DNA from: Actinokineospora spheciospongiae
GTDB lineage: Bacteria; Actinomycetota; Actinomycetes; Mycobacteriales; Pseudonocardiaceae
Assembly: GCF_000564855.1 (NCBI RefSeq)
Contig: NZ_AYXG01000087.1
Span: forward strand, 1 to 64,000
Length of the DNA: 64,000 bases
Direction: 5' to 3'
Shown here: positions 35,185 to 44,743 of the stretch, in pieces
How the letters are laid out: each line of letters begins with the position of its first letter
How positions within the stretch are numbered: the stretch's first letter is position 1
Notes under the pieces: model-generated
What the model saw: the letters and a program-made list of their open reading frames with translations, nothing else
What the model was told of the DNA's origin: nothing
Database searches by the model: none
Program-made: the position numbers and the translations under genes

Positions 35185-36579
35185 TCAGCTGTCCTTCAAT
35201 GTCCACAATGGACCGTCGAGGGTGTCCTCGACGGTGATGCCCGCGCACTGCAGGCGGTCCCTGATCGCGTCGGCGGCCGCGAAGTCGCGGTTCGCCCTGG
35301 CCTGCTGCCGCTCGGCGAGGAGACCGTCGGCCAGGGCGCCGACCGCCTCGCGAAGCCCGTTGTCCACTGTGGAGGTATCGGACCACTTGGCCGACAACGG
35401 GTCCAGGCCCAGCACCCCGGTCATCCCGCGCACCGACGCCGCCGCCGCCCGCGCCGCCGCGTCGTCACCGCCGTCGAGGGCGGTGTTGCCGGTGCGGACC
35501 GCGCTGTGCACCGCGGCCAGCGCGGCCGGGGTGGCCAGGTCGTCGTCCATGGCGGCGGCGAACTCCGGACCCGGGTCGCCCTCGGGCACCACGCCGGTGC
35601 GCTGCACGACCTTGCGCAGGAACGACTCCACCCGTTGGTAGGCGCGCACCGACTCCTCCAGCGCCGCCTCCGAGTACTCGATGTTCGAGCGGTAGTGCGG
35701 GCCCACCAGGTAGTAGCGCAGCTCCTGGGCCCGCACCCGCTTGAGCATCTCCGGGATCGACACCGTGTTGCCCAGCGACTTGGCCATCTTCTCGCCGCTG
35801 ATGGTCACCCAGGCGTTGTGCATCCAGTACCGGGCGAACCCGTCACCGGCCGCCCGCGACTGAGCCTGCTCGTTCTCGTGGTGCGGGAACACCAGGTCCT
35901 GGCCGCCGCCGTGGATGTCGAACTCGGCGCCGAGGTAGGTGCGCGCCATCGCCGAGCACTCCAGGTGCCAGCCGGGGCGGCCCGCGCCCCACGGGGTGGG
36001 CCAGGACGGCTCACCGGGCTTGGCGGACTTCCACAGGGTGAAGTCGCGCGGGTCGCGCTTGCCCGCCAGGGCCGGGCCCTCGCCCTGCTGCACCTCGTCC
36101 GGCTTCTGCCGGGACAGCTCGCCGTAGGCCGGGTACGAGCCGACCGAGAAGTACACGTCGCCGTCGGCGGCGTACGCGTGGCCCGCGGCGATCAGCCGCT
36201 CCATCAGCTCGACCATCTGGGTGATGTGGCCGGTGGCGCGCGGAGAGATCGACGGGGGCAGGCAGCCCAGCACGTCGTAGGCGTCGTCGAAGGCGCGCTC
36301 GTGCGTCGCCGCCCACTCCCACCACGGCCTGCCCGCCTCGGCGGCCTTGGTCAGGATCTTGTCGTCGATGTCGGTCACGTTGCGGACCAGCCGCACGTCG
36401 TTGCCCCGGTGGGCCAGCCAGCGGCGCAGCACGTCGAAGTTCAGGCTGCTGCGCACGTGCCCGATGTGCGGGATGCCCTGCACGGTGGCGCCGCAGACGT
36501 AGATGGAGACGATCCCGTGCTCGCGCGGCGCGAACTCGCGCAGCGAACGGCTGGCGCTGTCGAAGATGTGCAGGGACAC
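35185..36579 (-). CDS. cysS: Cysteinyl-tRNA synthetase
   Basis: Charges tRNA-Cys. The 464-residue class I synthetase has HIGH as PHIGH near residue 36-40, the zinc cysteines ([20 protein letters not shown] region) and KMSKS as [12 protein letters not shown] 36579 follows AGGAG with six bases between. Two TCCANNNTGGA-like palindromes lie inside its 3' part, at 35201-35213 and 35363-35373. It belongs to the ispD–ispF–cysS–rlmB neighbourhood, although two other genes intervene here. Confidence 0.97.
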   Translation of the reverse strand: MSLHIFDSASRSLREFAPREHGIVSIYVCGATVQGIPHIGHVRSSLNFDVLRRWLAHRGNDVRLVRNVTDIDDKILTKAAEAGRPWWEWAATHERAFDDAYDVLGCLPPSISPRATGHITQMVELMERLIAAGHAYAADGDVYFSVGSYPAYGELSRQKPDEVQQGEGPALAGKRDPRDFTLWKSAKPGEPSWPTPWGAGRPGWHLECSAMARTYLGAEFDIHGGGQDLVFPHHENEQAQSRAAGDGFARYWMHNAWVTISGEKMAKSLGNTVSIPEMLKRVRAQELRYYLVGPHYRSNIEYSEAALEESVRAYQRVESFLRKVVQRTGVVPEGDPGPEFAAAMDDDLATPAALAAVHSAVRTGNTALDGGDDAAARAAAASVRGMTGVLGLDPLSAKWSDTSTVDNGLREAVGALADGLLAERQQARANRDFAAADAIRDRLQCAGITVEDTLDGPLWTLKDS

Positions 36580-36664
36580 GGTTATCTCCTGGTGGGAGCA
36601 CGAGATTTCTTGGGAAGAATGGTACGGGCAACGCCACGCGCGGTCGTGCCCGGTTTGGCTTGAC

Positions 36665-37366
36665 TTACCCCGCGATGCCGTGGGCGCCCACCGCGCGCAG
36701 CAGCGCGTCGGGGCGGTTCGCGGTCGCCTGCGGCTCCACCCGCTCGAATCGACAGCCGATCCGGGTGGCCGCGCCGTCGGCCTCGGCGCTGTCGCCGACC
36801 ATCAGCGCGTCCGCCGGGTCGACCCCCAGGCGCTCGCAGGCCAGGCGGAAGATCTTCGGGTCCGGCTTGACCACGCCCTCGGCGAAGGAGAGGACGAACT
36901 CGTCGACCAGGTCGAGCAGGCCGTGCGCGGCGAAGGTCGGGCGCAGGTCCCAGGCGATGTTGCTCAGCACGGCCACCCGCAGGCCCCGCTCGCGCAGCAG
37001 CCGCAGCACGGCGCCGGTGTCCGGGTACGGCCGCCAGGACTCGGGGTCGAGCATCCTGTCGTAGAGCCTGCTCGGCACGTCGGGGGCCAGGGCCAGCGCC
37101 GGGGCGCCCAGGGAGGCCTCGTAGCCCGCGCGGTGCGCCCGCGGGTCGAGGTCGCGGCGGTGCCAGGTGTCGTGCAGGTCGGCGGGCAGGTGCTCGGGCA
37201 CGCCGGTCGGGATGGTCATCAGCGCGAACAGCTCGACCACCCGTTCGGGGGTCAGCGGGCTGCCGTCGAGGCTGGAGAAGTCGTCGTCGGGCCGGGCACC
37301 CGGCTCCAGACGGAACAGGGTGCCCGAGAAGTCCAGCAGGACGCCGCGGATGCCCACGGCGCCCAC
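36665..37366 (-). CDS. HAD-family hydrolase with altered motif I
   Basis: A 233-residue HAD superfamily protein. Motif I reads LLDFSGTL, so the first aspartate (nucleophile) is present but the second, acid/base aspartate of DxDGT is serine. Motif II is VLSNIAW, motif III lysine in [10 protein letters not shown] and motif [11 protein letters not shown]. Enzymes with DxSGT are still phosphotransferase-like in some families, so activity is not excluded. It starts at GTG 37366; GTG 37357 is another option. It sits between cysS and a PPOX-class gene, interrupting the usual ispF–cysS adjacency. Confidence 0.8.
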   Translation of the reverse strand: MGAVGIRGVLLDFSGTLFRLEPGARPDDDFSSLDGSPLTPERVVELFALMTIPTGVPEHLPADLHDTWHRRDLDPRAHRAGYEASLGAPALALAPDVPSRLYDRMLDPESWRPYPDTGAVLRLLRERGLRVAVLSNIAWDLRPTFAAHGLLDLVDEFVLSFAEGVVKPDPKIFRLACERLGVDPADALMVGDSAEADGAATRIGCRFERVEPQATANRPDALLRAVGAHGIAG

Positions 37367-37375
37367 GCTAGAGGG

Positions 37376-37768
37376 TCAGGCCGAGTTGCCTGTAATCCGG
37401 TCCGGTGTGAGGCGTACCACAACGCGCACGGTGCCCTCCGGCTCCTCGGGGTAGGACTCGCCCCGGTAGGCCCGCGACAGCTCCTCGATCAGCTCCCGGC
37501 CGCCCTCGTCGGTGAGCGACACCGACCCGCGGATCTCCACGTAGCTGTACGGGTTCTCCCGGTCGTAGGCGGTCAGGCTGACCCTCGGGTCGCGTTCGAG
37601 GTTGCGGGCCTTCTTCCTGCCGCGCACCGTCGAGAGCAGGATGTCGTCGCCGTCGCGCTTGGCCCACAGCACCGAGGTCTGCGGGCTGCCGTCGGGGTTG
37701 ATCGTGGCCAGGACGACGTAGTTGTGGTCGTCGAAGATCTTGCGTGCGGTCTCGCTCAGCGCTGCCAT
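37376..37768 (-). CDS. PPOX-class F420-dependent oxidoreductase-like protein
   Basis: A 130-residue split-barrel flavin/deazaflavin protein. ARKIFDDHNYVVLATINPDGSPQTSVLWAKRDGDD is the typical beginning, with RKKARNLERDPRVSLT as the cofactor phosphate region. Members use F420 or FMN to reduce small molecules. The exact cofactor is an inference. ATG 37768 begins the family match. It lies between the HAD gene and ispF on the same strand. Confidence 0.85.
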   Translation of the reverse strand: MAALSETARKIFDDHNYVVLATINPDGSPQTSVLWAKRDGDDILLSTVRGRKKARNLERDPRVSLTAYDRENPYSYVEIRGSVSLTDEGGRELIEELSRAYRGESYPEEPEGTVRVVVRLTPDRITGNSA

Positions 37769-37809
37769 GGGCTCGAACCTACGGCCGCGCGGGCCGGTCC
37801 GCGCGGCGT

Positions 37810-38277
37810 TCAGCCCGCCGGGACGAGCAGCGCGGTCGCCACCGCGGCGATGCCCTCGCCGCGGCCGGTCAGGCCCAGGCCGTCGGTGGTGGTGCCGGAG
37901 ACCGACACGGGGCCGCCGACCGCCGCGGACAGCGACTCCTGCGCCTCCGCGCGGCGCTTGCCGATCTTGGGCGCGTTGCCGATGACCTGCACCGCGGCGT
38001 TGCCCACGCGGTACCCCTCGGCCTCGACGAGCCTGCGCACCTCGGCCAGCAGGACCGCGCCGTGCGCGCCCGCCCAGCGCGGGTCACCGGTGCCGAAGAC
38101 GGCGCCAAGGTCGCCCAGGCCCGCCGCCGACAGCAGCGCGTCGCACAGGGCGTGCGCGGCGACGTCGCCGTCGGAGTGGCCCGCGCAGCCGTCGACGCCC
38201 TCCCAGAGCAGCCCCGCGATCCAGCACGCGCGGCCGGGCTCGATCGGGTGAACATCGGTGCCGATGCCGACCCTCAC
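37810..38277 (-). CDS. ispF: 2-C-methyl-D-erythritol 2,4-cyclodiphosphate synthase
   Basis: Fifth step of the MEP isoprenoid pathway, cyclising CDP-ME-2-phosphate. The 155-residue protein carries metal ligands Asp8 and His10 (GTDVHPI) and the GHSDGD motif near residue 33, plus GNAPKIGKR and [15 protein letters not shown]. It starts at GTG 38277, overlapping the ispD stop (GTGA), so both enzymes are produced from one message. Confidence 0.97.
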   Translation of the reverse strand: MRVGIGTDVHPIEPGRACWIAGLLWEGVDGCAGHSDGDVAAHALCDALLSAAGLGDLGAVFGTGDPRWAGAHGAVLLAEVRRLVEAEGYRVGNAAVQVIGNAPKIGKRRAEAQESLSAAVGGPVSVSGTTTDGLGLTGRGEGIAAVATALLVPAG

Positions 38278-38963
38278 CGCGGCCCCTCCCCGGCGAGGAC
38301 GGCCTCGGCGATGGCGAGGTCGAACGGGGTGGTGATCTTCATCGCATAGGGGTGGCCGGGGATCGCCAACACCGGCACGCCGAGCTTCTCGACCAGGCCC
38401 GCGTCGTCGGTCGCCGAGTCGCCCGCGAGGGCGTAGGCCCTGCTCAGCGTGTCGACGGCGAAGCCCTGCGGGGTCTGCACCACCCGCAGCGCGGCCCGGT
38501 CGGGGGTGTCCTGGACGACCTCGTCGATGTCCACGCGCTTGACCGTATCGGCCATCGGCAGCACCGGGATCACCGCGGGGGCACCCGCCTCCACGGCCGC
38601 GACGACGGCGTCGACGACGGCGGGCGGGGTGAACGCGCGGGCGGCGTCGTGCACCAGCACGACCCGCACGTCCGGGTGCACGGCCAGCGCGTGCCGCAGC
38701 GCCAGCCGGACGGACTCGGTGCGGTCGGCGCCACCGGGCACGACCTCCGCGCGCAGGCCGTGCTCGCGCAGCAGCGCCTCGGTGGCGCCCACCTCGGCGG
38801 GCGGGGCCGCGACGACGACATGCCGCACGCGGCCCGCGTTGAGCAGGCCGCGCACGGCATGGACGAGCAGTGCGACACCGCGCACCGGGACGAGCGCCTT
38901 CGGCATGCCGTGGCCGAGGCGTTCACCTCGGCCCGCGGCGGGCACCAGGACGACCGTGCTCAC
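38274..38963 (-). CDS. ispD: 2-C-methyl-D-erythritol 4-phosphate cytidylyltransferase
   Basis: Third step of the MEP pathway, forming CDP-methylerythritol. The 229-residue protein has [21 protein letters not shown] (nucleotide-binding loop with the catalytic Arg/Lys), [13 protein letters not shown] and TVKRVD. It starts at GTG 38963. It lies between carD and ispF on the same strand, an order shared with mycobacteria. Confidence 0.97.
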   Translation of the reverse strand: MSTVVLVPAAGRGERLGHGMPKALVPVRGVALLVHAVRGLLNAGRVRHVVVAAPPAEVGATEALLREHGLRAEVVPGGADRTESVRLALRHALAVHPDVRVVLVHDAARAFTPPAVVDAVVAAVEAGAPAVIPVLPMADTVKRVDIDEVVQDTPDRAALRVVQTPQGFAVDTLSRAYALAGDSATDDAGLVEKLGVPVLAIPGHPYAMKITTPFDLAIAEAVLAGEGPR

Positions 38964-39055
38964 CGGGACGTCGTCCCGCGGGGTGTCAGCAGCGTCACGA
39001 CCGGGCCGGATTCGACGGTGGCCCGATCGGGACTTGCCAGGTCTTTCGCCAAGGA

Positions 39056-39547
39056 TCAGACGGCCGCGGTGGACAGGACCTCGTCCAGCAGGACTTCCGC
39101 CTTGTCCTCGTCGGTCCCCTCGGCCAGCGCCAACTCGCTGACCAGTATCTGGCGCGCCTTGGCCAGCATCCGCTTCTCACCAGCGGACAGGCCCCGGTCC
39201 TTCTCCCGCCGCCAGAGGTCTCGCACCACTTCGGCCACCTTGTTCACATCGCCGGAGGCGAGCTTCTCCAGGTTGGCCTTGTACCGACGCGACCAGTTGG
39301 TCGGCTCCTCGGTGTGCGGCGCGCGCAGGACGTCGAAGACGCGGTTGAGGCCCTCTTGACCCACGACATCCCGCACGCCCACGATCTCGGCGTTGTCTGC
39401 GGGGACGCGAACCGTGAGGTCACCCTGGGCGACCTTGAGGACGAGGTACTTCTTCTCCTCGCCCTTGATCACCCGGGTTTCGATCGCTTCGATGAGTGCG
39501 GCACCGTGGTGCGGGTAGACGACGGTCTCTCCGACCTTGAAAACCAT
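39056..39547 (-). CDS. carD: RNA polymerase-binding transcription factor CarD
   Basis: A 163-residue essential regulator in actinobacteria that binds the RNA polymerase beta subunit and stabilises open promoter complexes. The N-terminal CdnL/TRCF-like domain begins [23 protein letters not shown], and the C-terminal helical DNA-binding part follows ([17 protein letters not shown]). Length and both domains are normal. It is divergent from lpqE. A TAAGAT hexamer 28 bases before ATG 39547 is a likely -10. Confidence 0.96.
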   Translation of the reverse strand: MVFKVGETVVYPHHGAALIEAIETRVIKGEEKKYLVLKVAQGDLTVRVPADNAEIVGVRDVVGQEGLNRVFDVLRAPHTEEPTNWSRRYKANLEKLASGDVNKVAEVVRDLWRREKDRGLSAGEKRMLAKARQILVSELALAEGTDEDKAEVLLDEVLSTAAV

Positions 39548-39574
39548 GTGTCCTCTGCCCCTTTCGCTGACTCC

Positions 39575-39580
39575 ATCTTA
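39575..39580 (-). promoter_or_regulatory. Putative carD -10 element
   Basis: On the minus strand TAAGAT stands about 28 bases before the carD start, with the ribosome site GCAGAGG between. No clear -35 was found, which is common for actinobacterial promoters. The remainder of this 287-bp divergent region carries TTGACA (39660-39665) towards lpqE and two CCANNNTGG palindromes (39713-39723, 39748-39758). Confidence 0.4.
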
Positions 39581-39834
39581 ACACGGGTCGGGCGGTGCCG
39601 GTGATGGACCTGTGATCCGTCTTCGCAGGTCAAGGGCCAAATGGGGGAGATGTTCGGGGTTGACAAACGCCCCTGTCGCGTACTCAGCCATCACCCGATC
39701 GGGGCTGCTTGATCCACTGTGGACGTTGTGGCGGCGGCCCCGGCGGGCCACTATGGCGGACCACACGCGGCTCCGATCCATTGCGCGGGCTAGGCTTCGC
39801 CCGGCAATGTCGGCAGCGGACGCAGGAGCCCTTC

Positions 39835-40494
39835 GTGAGTCGTGGACAGCAGAACCTGACCGGTGGGCGGCGCCTGGCCCCGGCCCTGGCCGGCCTCGGC
39901 CTGGCCGCGGTCCTCGGGGTGACCGGGTGCTCGGCGGGTCAGATCACCCAGACCGACTCGCAGCTCCCCGCGGTCAACGGCGCGGAGCACACCCAGGGCG
40001 CCATCGCCCTGCGCAACGCGGTGCTCGCCTACCCGGAGGGCGGCTCCTACCCCGAGGGGTCCGAGGCGCCGCTGGTGCTCACCATCGTCAACACCGGCTC
40101 CGCGGACGACGCGCTGACCGAGGTCACCAGCCCGGTCGCCGCCTCGGCCACCGTCACCGGGAGCAAGGACCTGCCCGGCGGCTTCGCCATCGAGGTCGGC
40201 ACCCCGGGGGAGAACGCCGAGGTCGGCGGGCACTCCTCGGCCGCCCCCACCCCGACCCCCTCCGGCGCCCCGTCCTCGGCGCCCGGCTCGGTCGCGCCGA
40301 CCACCTCGGCCAAGGCCCCCAACGAGAAGCTGGGCGAGCTGGAGATCGTGCTCGAGGACATCAACACCAGGCTGTTCCCCGGCAAGACCGTGCCGGTCAC
40401 CTTCGTCTTCGCCAACGCGGGCCCGGTGACCGTCGAACTGCCGATCGGGGCCAGCAGCGAGCCGCGCGAGGAGCAGCACGCCGAGGAGCACTGA
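39835..40494 (+). CDS. lpqE: LpqE-like lipoprotein
   Basis: A 219-residue lipoprotein; the signal peptide ends LGVTGCSAG, so Cys becomes the lipidated residue. The mature part has a PCu(A)C/DUF461-like beta sandwich (LRNAVLAYPEGG, LVLTIVNTGSADDALTEV, VPVTFVFANAGPVTVELPIG) interrupted by a Ser/Pro/Thr-rich insertion. In M. tuberculosis LpqE lies in the same place between carD and radA. PCu(A)C domains can bind copper, but ligand residues could not be assigned here. GTG 39835 has GCAGGAG six bases before it. Confidence 0.75.
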   Translation: MSRGQQNLTGGRRLAPALAGLGLAAVLGVTGCSAGQITQTDSQLPAVNGAEHTQGAIALRNAVLAYPEGGSYPEGSEAPLVLTIVNTGSADDALTEVTSPVAASATVTGSKDLPGGFAIEVGTPGENAEVGGHSSAAPTPTPSGAPSSAPGSVAPTTSAKAPNEKLGELEIVLEDINTRLFPGKTVPVTFVFANAGPVTVELPIGASSEPREEQHAEEH

Positions 40495-40508
40495 CCCACC
40501 GGTCGTGG

Positions 40509-40541
40509 ACGGGCGGGCGCGGGCTGTCGGTGCCCGCCCGT
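40509..40541 (+). terminator. Terminator between lpqE and radA
   Basis: ACGGGCGGGC and GCCCGCCCGT form a perfect 10-bp stem with a 13-base loop, 15 bp after the lpqE stop, followed by AGCTTT. radA starts only 12 bases later at 40553, so its transcription probably begins within or before this hairpin. Confidence 0.65.
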
Positions 40542-40552
40542 AGCTTTGTCCC

Positions 40553-41932
40553 GTGGCCACGACCAAGACCCCGAAGCCGAACTACCGCTGCGCCGAGTGC
40601 GGGCACGGCGTCGCCAAGTGGTTCGGCCGCTGCCCGGAGTGCCAGGCCTGGGGGACGCTGGAGGAGGTCGGCGCCCCCCGCCCCGGCCTGGCCCGGATCG
40701 CCGCGGGCGCGCCCAGCACCCCGGCCCGCCCGATCGACGAGGTCGACGTGGAGGCGGCCCGCGCCCGGCGCACCGGTGTCTCCGAACTCGACCGCGTCCT
40801 CGGCGGCGGCCTCGTGCCCGGCGCGGTGGTGCTGCTGGCGGGCGAACCCGGGGTCGGCAAGTCCACCCTGCTGCTGGAGGTCGCCTACCGGTGGGCCGCC
40901 CGCGACGGCGAGTACGGCCCCACGCTGTACGTGACGGGCGAGGAGTCGGCCGGGCAGGTGCGGCTGCGCGCCGAGCGCACCGGCAACGTGCACGGCGCCA
41001 TGTTCCTGGCCGCCGAGAGCGACCTGTCCGCCGTCCTGGGCCACGTCGACGCCGTCAAGCCGGGGATGCTGGTCGTCGACTCGGTGCAGACCATGTCCTC
41101 CCCGGCCGCCGAGGGCACCCCCGGCGGCGTCACCCAGATCCGCGCGGTGACCGCGGCCCTGGTGGCCCTGGCCAAGGAGCGCGCCCTCCCGGTGGTCCTG
41201 GTCGGCCACGTCACCAAGGAGGGCTCCATCGCGGGCCCCCGCGTCCTGGAACACCTGGTCGACGTCGTCCTGCACTTCGAGGGCGACCGCCACTCGTCCC
41301 TGCGGATGCTGCGCGGGGTGAAGAACCGCTTCGGCCCCGCCGACGAGGTCGGCTGCTTCGAACTGGTCGAAGGCGGCATCGTCGGCGTCCCGGACCCCTC
41401 CGGCCTGTTCCTCAACAAGCGCGAGGCAGGCGTCGCGGGCACGGCCGTGACGGTGGCGGTCGAGGGCAAGCGCCCCCTGCTCGGCGAGGTGCAGGCCCTG
41501 GTGGCCAAGTCCCCCCTGGGCACCCCCCGCCGCGCGGTGAGCGGCCTGGACTCGGCCAGGGTGGCGATGGTCCTCGCCGTCCTGGAACGCCGCGGCGGCG
41601 TCAAACTGGGCGACGCGGACGTGTTCACCGCCACGGTGGGCGGCATGAAGATCCCCGAACCCGCCGCCGACCTGGCCATAGCCCTGGCCGTGGCCACGGC
41701 GGCCCGGGACGTTGCCCTGCCCCCGGACCTGGTGGTGCTGGGCGAGGTCGGCCTTGCGGGCGAGGTCCGCCGGGTGAGCGGCGTCCGCGCCCGCCTCACC
41801 GAGGCGATGCGGCTGGGCTTCACCAAGGCGCTGGTGCCCCCGGACCCGGGGGAGTTGCCGGAGGGGATGCAGGTGCGCATCGTGCCCGACCTGGGCTCGG
41901 CGATGAACAACCTGTCGGTGCTGCGCCCCTAG
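40553..41932 (+). CDS. radA: DNA repair protein RadA
   Basis: A 459-residue RecA-related ATPase that promotes branch migration in recombination. The N-terminal zinc finger is CAECGHG...CPECQ, Walker A GEPGVGKS is at residues 97-104, the RadA motif KNRFG follows, and the C-terminal Lon-protease-like domain ends LVPPDPGELPEG. GTG 40553 starts the protein. In M. tuberculosis disA follows in this neighbourhood; here it is absent and trehalose genes converge instead, separated by a strong hairpin. Confidence 0.97.
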   Translation: MATTKTPKPNYRCAECGHGVAKWFGRCPECQAWGTLEEVGAPRPGLARIAAGAPSTPARPIDEVDVEAARARRTGVSELDRVLGGGLVPGAVVLLAGEPGVGKSTLLLEVAYRWAARDGEYGPTLYVTGEESAGQVRLRAERTGNVHGAMFLAAESDLSAVLGHVDAVKPGMLVVDSVQTMSSPAAEGTPGGVTQIRAVTAALVALAKERALPVVLVGHVTKEGSIAGPRVLEHLVDVVLHFEGDRHSSLRMLRGVKNRFGPADEVGCFELVEGGIVGVPDPSGLFLNKREAGVAGTAVTVAVEGKRPLLGEVQALVAKSPLGTPRRAVSGLDSARVAMVLAVLERRGGVKLGDADVFTATVGGMKIPEPAADLAIALAVATAARDVALPPDLVVLGEVGLAGEVRRVSGVRARLTEAMRLGFTKALVPPDPGELPEGMQVRIVPDLGSAMNNLSVLRP

Positions 41933-42078
41933 ACCACGTCCGCGAAGCCACAATTCGACAACGCCGCACAAATTCCACAGTAGACGACCACAGTGGACAG
42001 GACCCCGACCGTTCCCGTCCCGAACCGCGTCGATCTGCCCGTCGGTCGTGGGCGGTGGCGCGGTGCCGTCCGGCACGG

Positions 42079-42114
42079 GTCTCTCCCCCTGGGTGAAGTC
42101 CCAGGGGGAGAGAC
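42079..42114. terminator. Bidirectional terminator radA / trehalose genes
   Basis: GTCTCTCCCCCTGGG and its perfect 15-base complement surround TGAAGT. It lies between two convergent genes (radA stop 41932, fusion gene stop 42171), so it can serve both. Confidence 0.85.
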
Positions 42115-42170
42115 TGCCGACGTGTCCCGTCAGTTCCTCGACATCCGCGCGCTTCCCCCGATCGGGGCAA

Positions 42171-44699
42171 TCACGCCGACAGCAACTGCGCGCAGCGGAT
42201 CAGACCCAGGTGCGAGTACGCCTGCGGGTGGTTGCCCAGCGAGCGCTCCGCGACCGGGTCGTACTCCTCCGGCAGCAGGCCCGTGGGGCCCGCCGCGTCG
42301 ACGATCTGGGCGAACAGGTCCTCGGCCTCGGTGCGGCGGCCGGTGAGCAGGTAGGCCTCGATCATCCACGCCGCGCACAGGTGGAAGCCGCCCTCGTCGC
42401 CGGGGAGGCCGTCGTCGCGGTGGTAGCGGTAGACGGTGGAGCCGGAGCGCAGTTCGGCCTCGGTGGCGGTGACCGTGGCGACGAAGCGCTCGTCGGTGGG
42501 GTCGATGAGGCCGACCATGCCGATGAGCAGGGTGGCCGCGTCCAGGTCGGTGCCGTCGTAGGCGGTGGTGAACGACTTGATCTCGTCGTTCCAGCCGTTG
42601 GTCAGGACGTCGTCGGCGATCTGGGTGCGCAGGGGTTCCCAGGTGGGGTCGACCTCGCGGCCGTGGGCCCGGCCGAGCTTGATGGCGCGGTCGATCGTCA
42701 GCCAGCACATGACCTTGGAGTACACGTGGTGGCGCGGGCGGTGCCGCTCCTCCCAGATGCCGTGGTCGGGCTCGTGCCAGCGGCGGGTGACGGCCTCGGC
42801 CATGGCGCGGACCATGGTCCAGTCGCCGTCGGTCAGGGAGCCCCGGGCCTCGGCCAGGTCGGCGACCAAGTCCACGACCGGGCCGAACACGTCGAGCTGG
42901 ACCTGCTGGTTGGCCAGGTTGCCGACCCGGACCGGGCGCGAACCCGCGTAGCCGGGCAGCGTGTCGATCACGGCCTCCGGGCCGAGCGTGGTGCCCGCGA
43001 TCGTGTACAGCGGGTGCAGCCGCTCCGGCCCGGCCACGGTCTCCAGGACCCCGTGCACCCAGCCCAGGAACGCCTCCGCCTCCGCGGTCGACCCCAGCGA
43101 CACCAGGGCCTTGGCGGTCATCGACGCGTCGCGCAGCCAGCAGTAGCGGTAGTCCCAGTTGCGGACGCCGCCGATCTCCTCCGGCAGCGACGTGGTGGCC
43201 GCGGCCATGATCGCGCCGGTCTCGCTGTGGCACAGGCCGCGCAGCACCAGCGCGGAGCGGGCCACCAGTTCCTTCTCCACCGGGGGCAGCACCAGCGTGT
43301 CCAGCCACGTCGACCAGTACCGGCCCGCGACGGCCTTGCGCTCGGGCTCGGTCTGCGCCTTGGGCGACAGGTCGCCGGTGCCGCAGCGCAGCTCGAACAC
43401 CACCGGGGCGTCGGCGGTGGGCTGCACGACCGCGCGCGCGGCGTCCCACATGCCGTCGGAGGTGATCTCCCAGGTGACGCCGGGGGAGCGCAGGGCGATC
43501 GGGTCGGAGGTGCCGAGCACCCGCAGGCCGTCCTCGGTGGCCTCCAGGCGCACCTGCACCTGGCCGAACTCCGGTCGCGGGGCGAACTCCACCACGGCCG
43601 CGGAGGTGCCGGACAGCACCCGGGTCAGGTCGGTGCGGTACTCCTCGGCGCCGTGGTCGAGGTAGTCGGTGACCAGCAGGCCCGACCAGCGGGTCTCCAC
43701 GGTCATGGTGCCGGGCAGGTAGCGCTGGCCCAGCGGCAGCCCGCCGCGCTCCGGGGAGACGGAGAAGTGGCCCGCGGTCGGCCCGCCGAGCAGGTCGGCG
43801 AAGATCGCCGCCGAGTCCGGCTCCGGGTGGCACAGCCAGGTCAGCCGGGCGTCCGGGGTCACCAGGGCGACCGAGCGCTCGTTGGCCAGCATCGACAGCC
43901 GCTCGATCGGCGGGGCCTGCTCGCCGTAGAGCCAGTTGCGCCGCTCCTCCAGCAGGAACGCCAGCATCGTGGCCACCGCCACCGGGTCGGCGATGCGGTA
44001 CCCGGCCAGGCTGTCGCCCTCGCCGACCTTCACGCCCAGGTCGGGGCCGGAGAGCCGGGCGAAGGCCTTCTCGTCGGTCACGTCGTCGCCGACGAAGATC
44101 GCCGCGGTGGCGCCGACCTGGTGGCGCAGCACGTCGAGGGCGTGGCCCTTGTCGGTCTGCACGACGGCCAGCTCGACCACGGCCTTGCCCTCGGTGACCT
44201 CCACGCCCGCCCAGGTGCACGGCCCGGAGCGGACCAGCCCGAGCACCCGCTCGGCGGTCTCCGGGTCGGTGCGGCGCACGTGCACGGCGATGCTGGCGGG
44301 CTTGACCTCCAGTTGGACGCCGACCGCGCCGTCGACCAGCTTGTCCAGCTCCGCCTCCACGCGCTGGTGCAGCTCGCGGGCGGCGGCGTCGAGCGCGTGC
44401 ACGAAGCCCACGTCGAACTCGGAGCCGTGGCTGCCGACCAGGTGCACCTCCGACGGCAGCCGCGACAGCGTCGCCAGGTCGCGCAGCGCGCGCCCGGAGA
44501 TCACCGCGGTGGTGGTCTCGTGCAACCCGGCCAGGGAGCGCAGCGCACCGACCGACTCGGTGTGCGGCCGCGCTTTCTCCGGGTCCTCGACGATGGGCGC
44601 GAGAGTGCCGTCGTAGTCGCAGGCGACCAGCAGGCGCGGGGTGCGGGCCAACTGCACGATCGCACGCCGGAGTTCGGCGGGGAGGGCCTCGGCGGTCAA
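42171..44699 (-). CDS. Trehalose-6-phosphate phosphatase fused to a GH15 glucoamylase/trehalase domain
   Basis: An 842-residue two-domain enzyme. Residues about 1-240 are a HAD-type trehalose phosphatase (CDYDGTLAPI, VGSHGSEF, VGDDVTDEKAF). Residues about 260-842 form a GH15 domain with NWDYRYCWLRDASM, EERHRPRHHVYSKVMCW and GLLPEEYDP, where the glutamates are the expected catalytic acids. The first domain makes trehalose from the product of OtsA upstream, while actinobacterial GH15 enzymes of this type often hydrolyse trehalose, so one protein may both form and break it. The start is TTG 44699, with AAGGAG six bases upstream. It is 44 bp after otsA on the same strand. Confidence 0.88.
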   Translation of the reverse strand: MTAEALPAELRRAIVQLARTPRLLVACDYDGTLAPIVEDPEKARPHTESVGALRSLAGLHETTTAVISGRALRDLATLSRLPSEVHLVGSHGSEFDVGFVHALDAAARELHQRVEAELDKLVDGAVGVQLEVKPASIAVHVRRTDPETAERVLGLVRSGPCTWAGVEVTEGKAVVELAVVQTDKGHALDVLRHQVGATAAIFVGDDVTDEKAFARLSGPDLGVKVGEGDSLAGYRIADPVAVATMLAFLLEERRNWLYGEQAPPIERLSMLANERSVALVTPDARLTWLCHPEPDSAAIFADLLGGPTAGHFSVSPERGGLPLGQRYLPGTMTVETRWSGLLVTDYLDHGAEEYRTDLTRVLSGTSAAVVEFAPRPEFGQVQVRLEATEDGLRVLGTSDPIALRSPGVTWEITSDGMWDAARAVVQPTADAPVVFELRCGTGDLSPKAQTEPERKAVAGRYWSTWLDTLVLPPVEKELVARSALVLRGLCHSETGAIMAAATTSLPEEIGGVRNWDYRYCWLRDASMTAKALVSLGSTAEAEAFLGWVHGVLETVAGPERLHPLYTIAGTTLGPEAVIDTLPGYAGSRPVRVGNLANQQVQLDVFGPVVDLVADLAEARGSLTDGDWTMVRAMAEAVTRRWHEPDHGIWEERHRPRHHVYSKVMCWLTIDRAIKLGRAHGREVDPTWEPLRTQIADDVLTNGWNDEIKSFTTAYDGTDLDAATLLIGMVGLIDPTDERFVATVTATEAELRSGSTVYRYHRDDGLPGDEGGFHLCAAWMIEAYLLTGRRTEAEDLFAQIVDAAGPTGLLPEEYDPVAERSLGNHPQAYSHLGLIRCAQLLSA

Positions 44700-44743
44700 C
44701 GCCTTCTCCTTGGGGACATCGGTGTCAGGGGAACGACAGGGCG

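Noticed and set aside
39615-39834. Riboswitch upstream of lpqE
   Set aside because: No conserved stem pattern of a known class was visible; only short palindromes.
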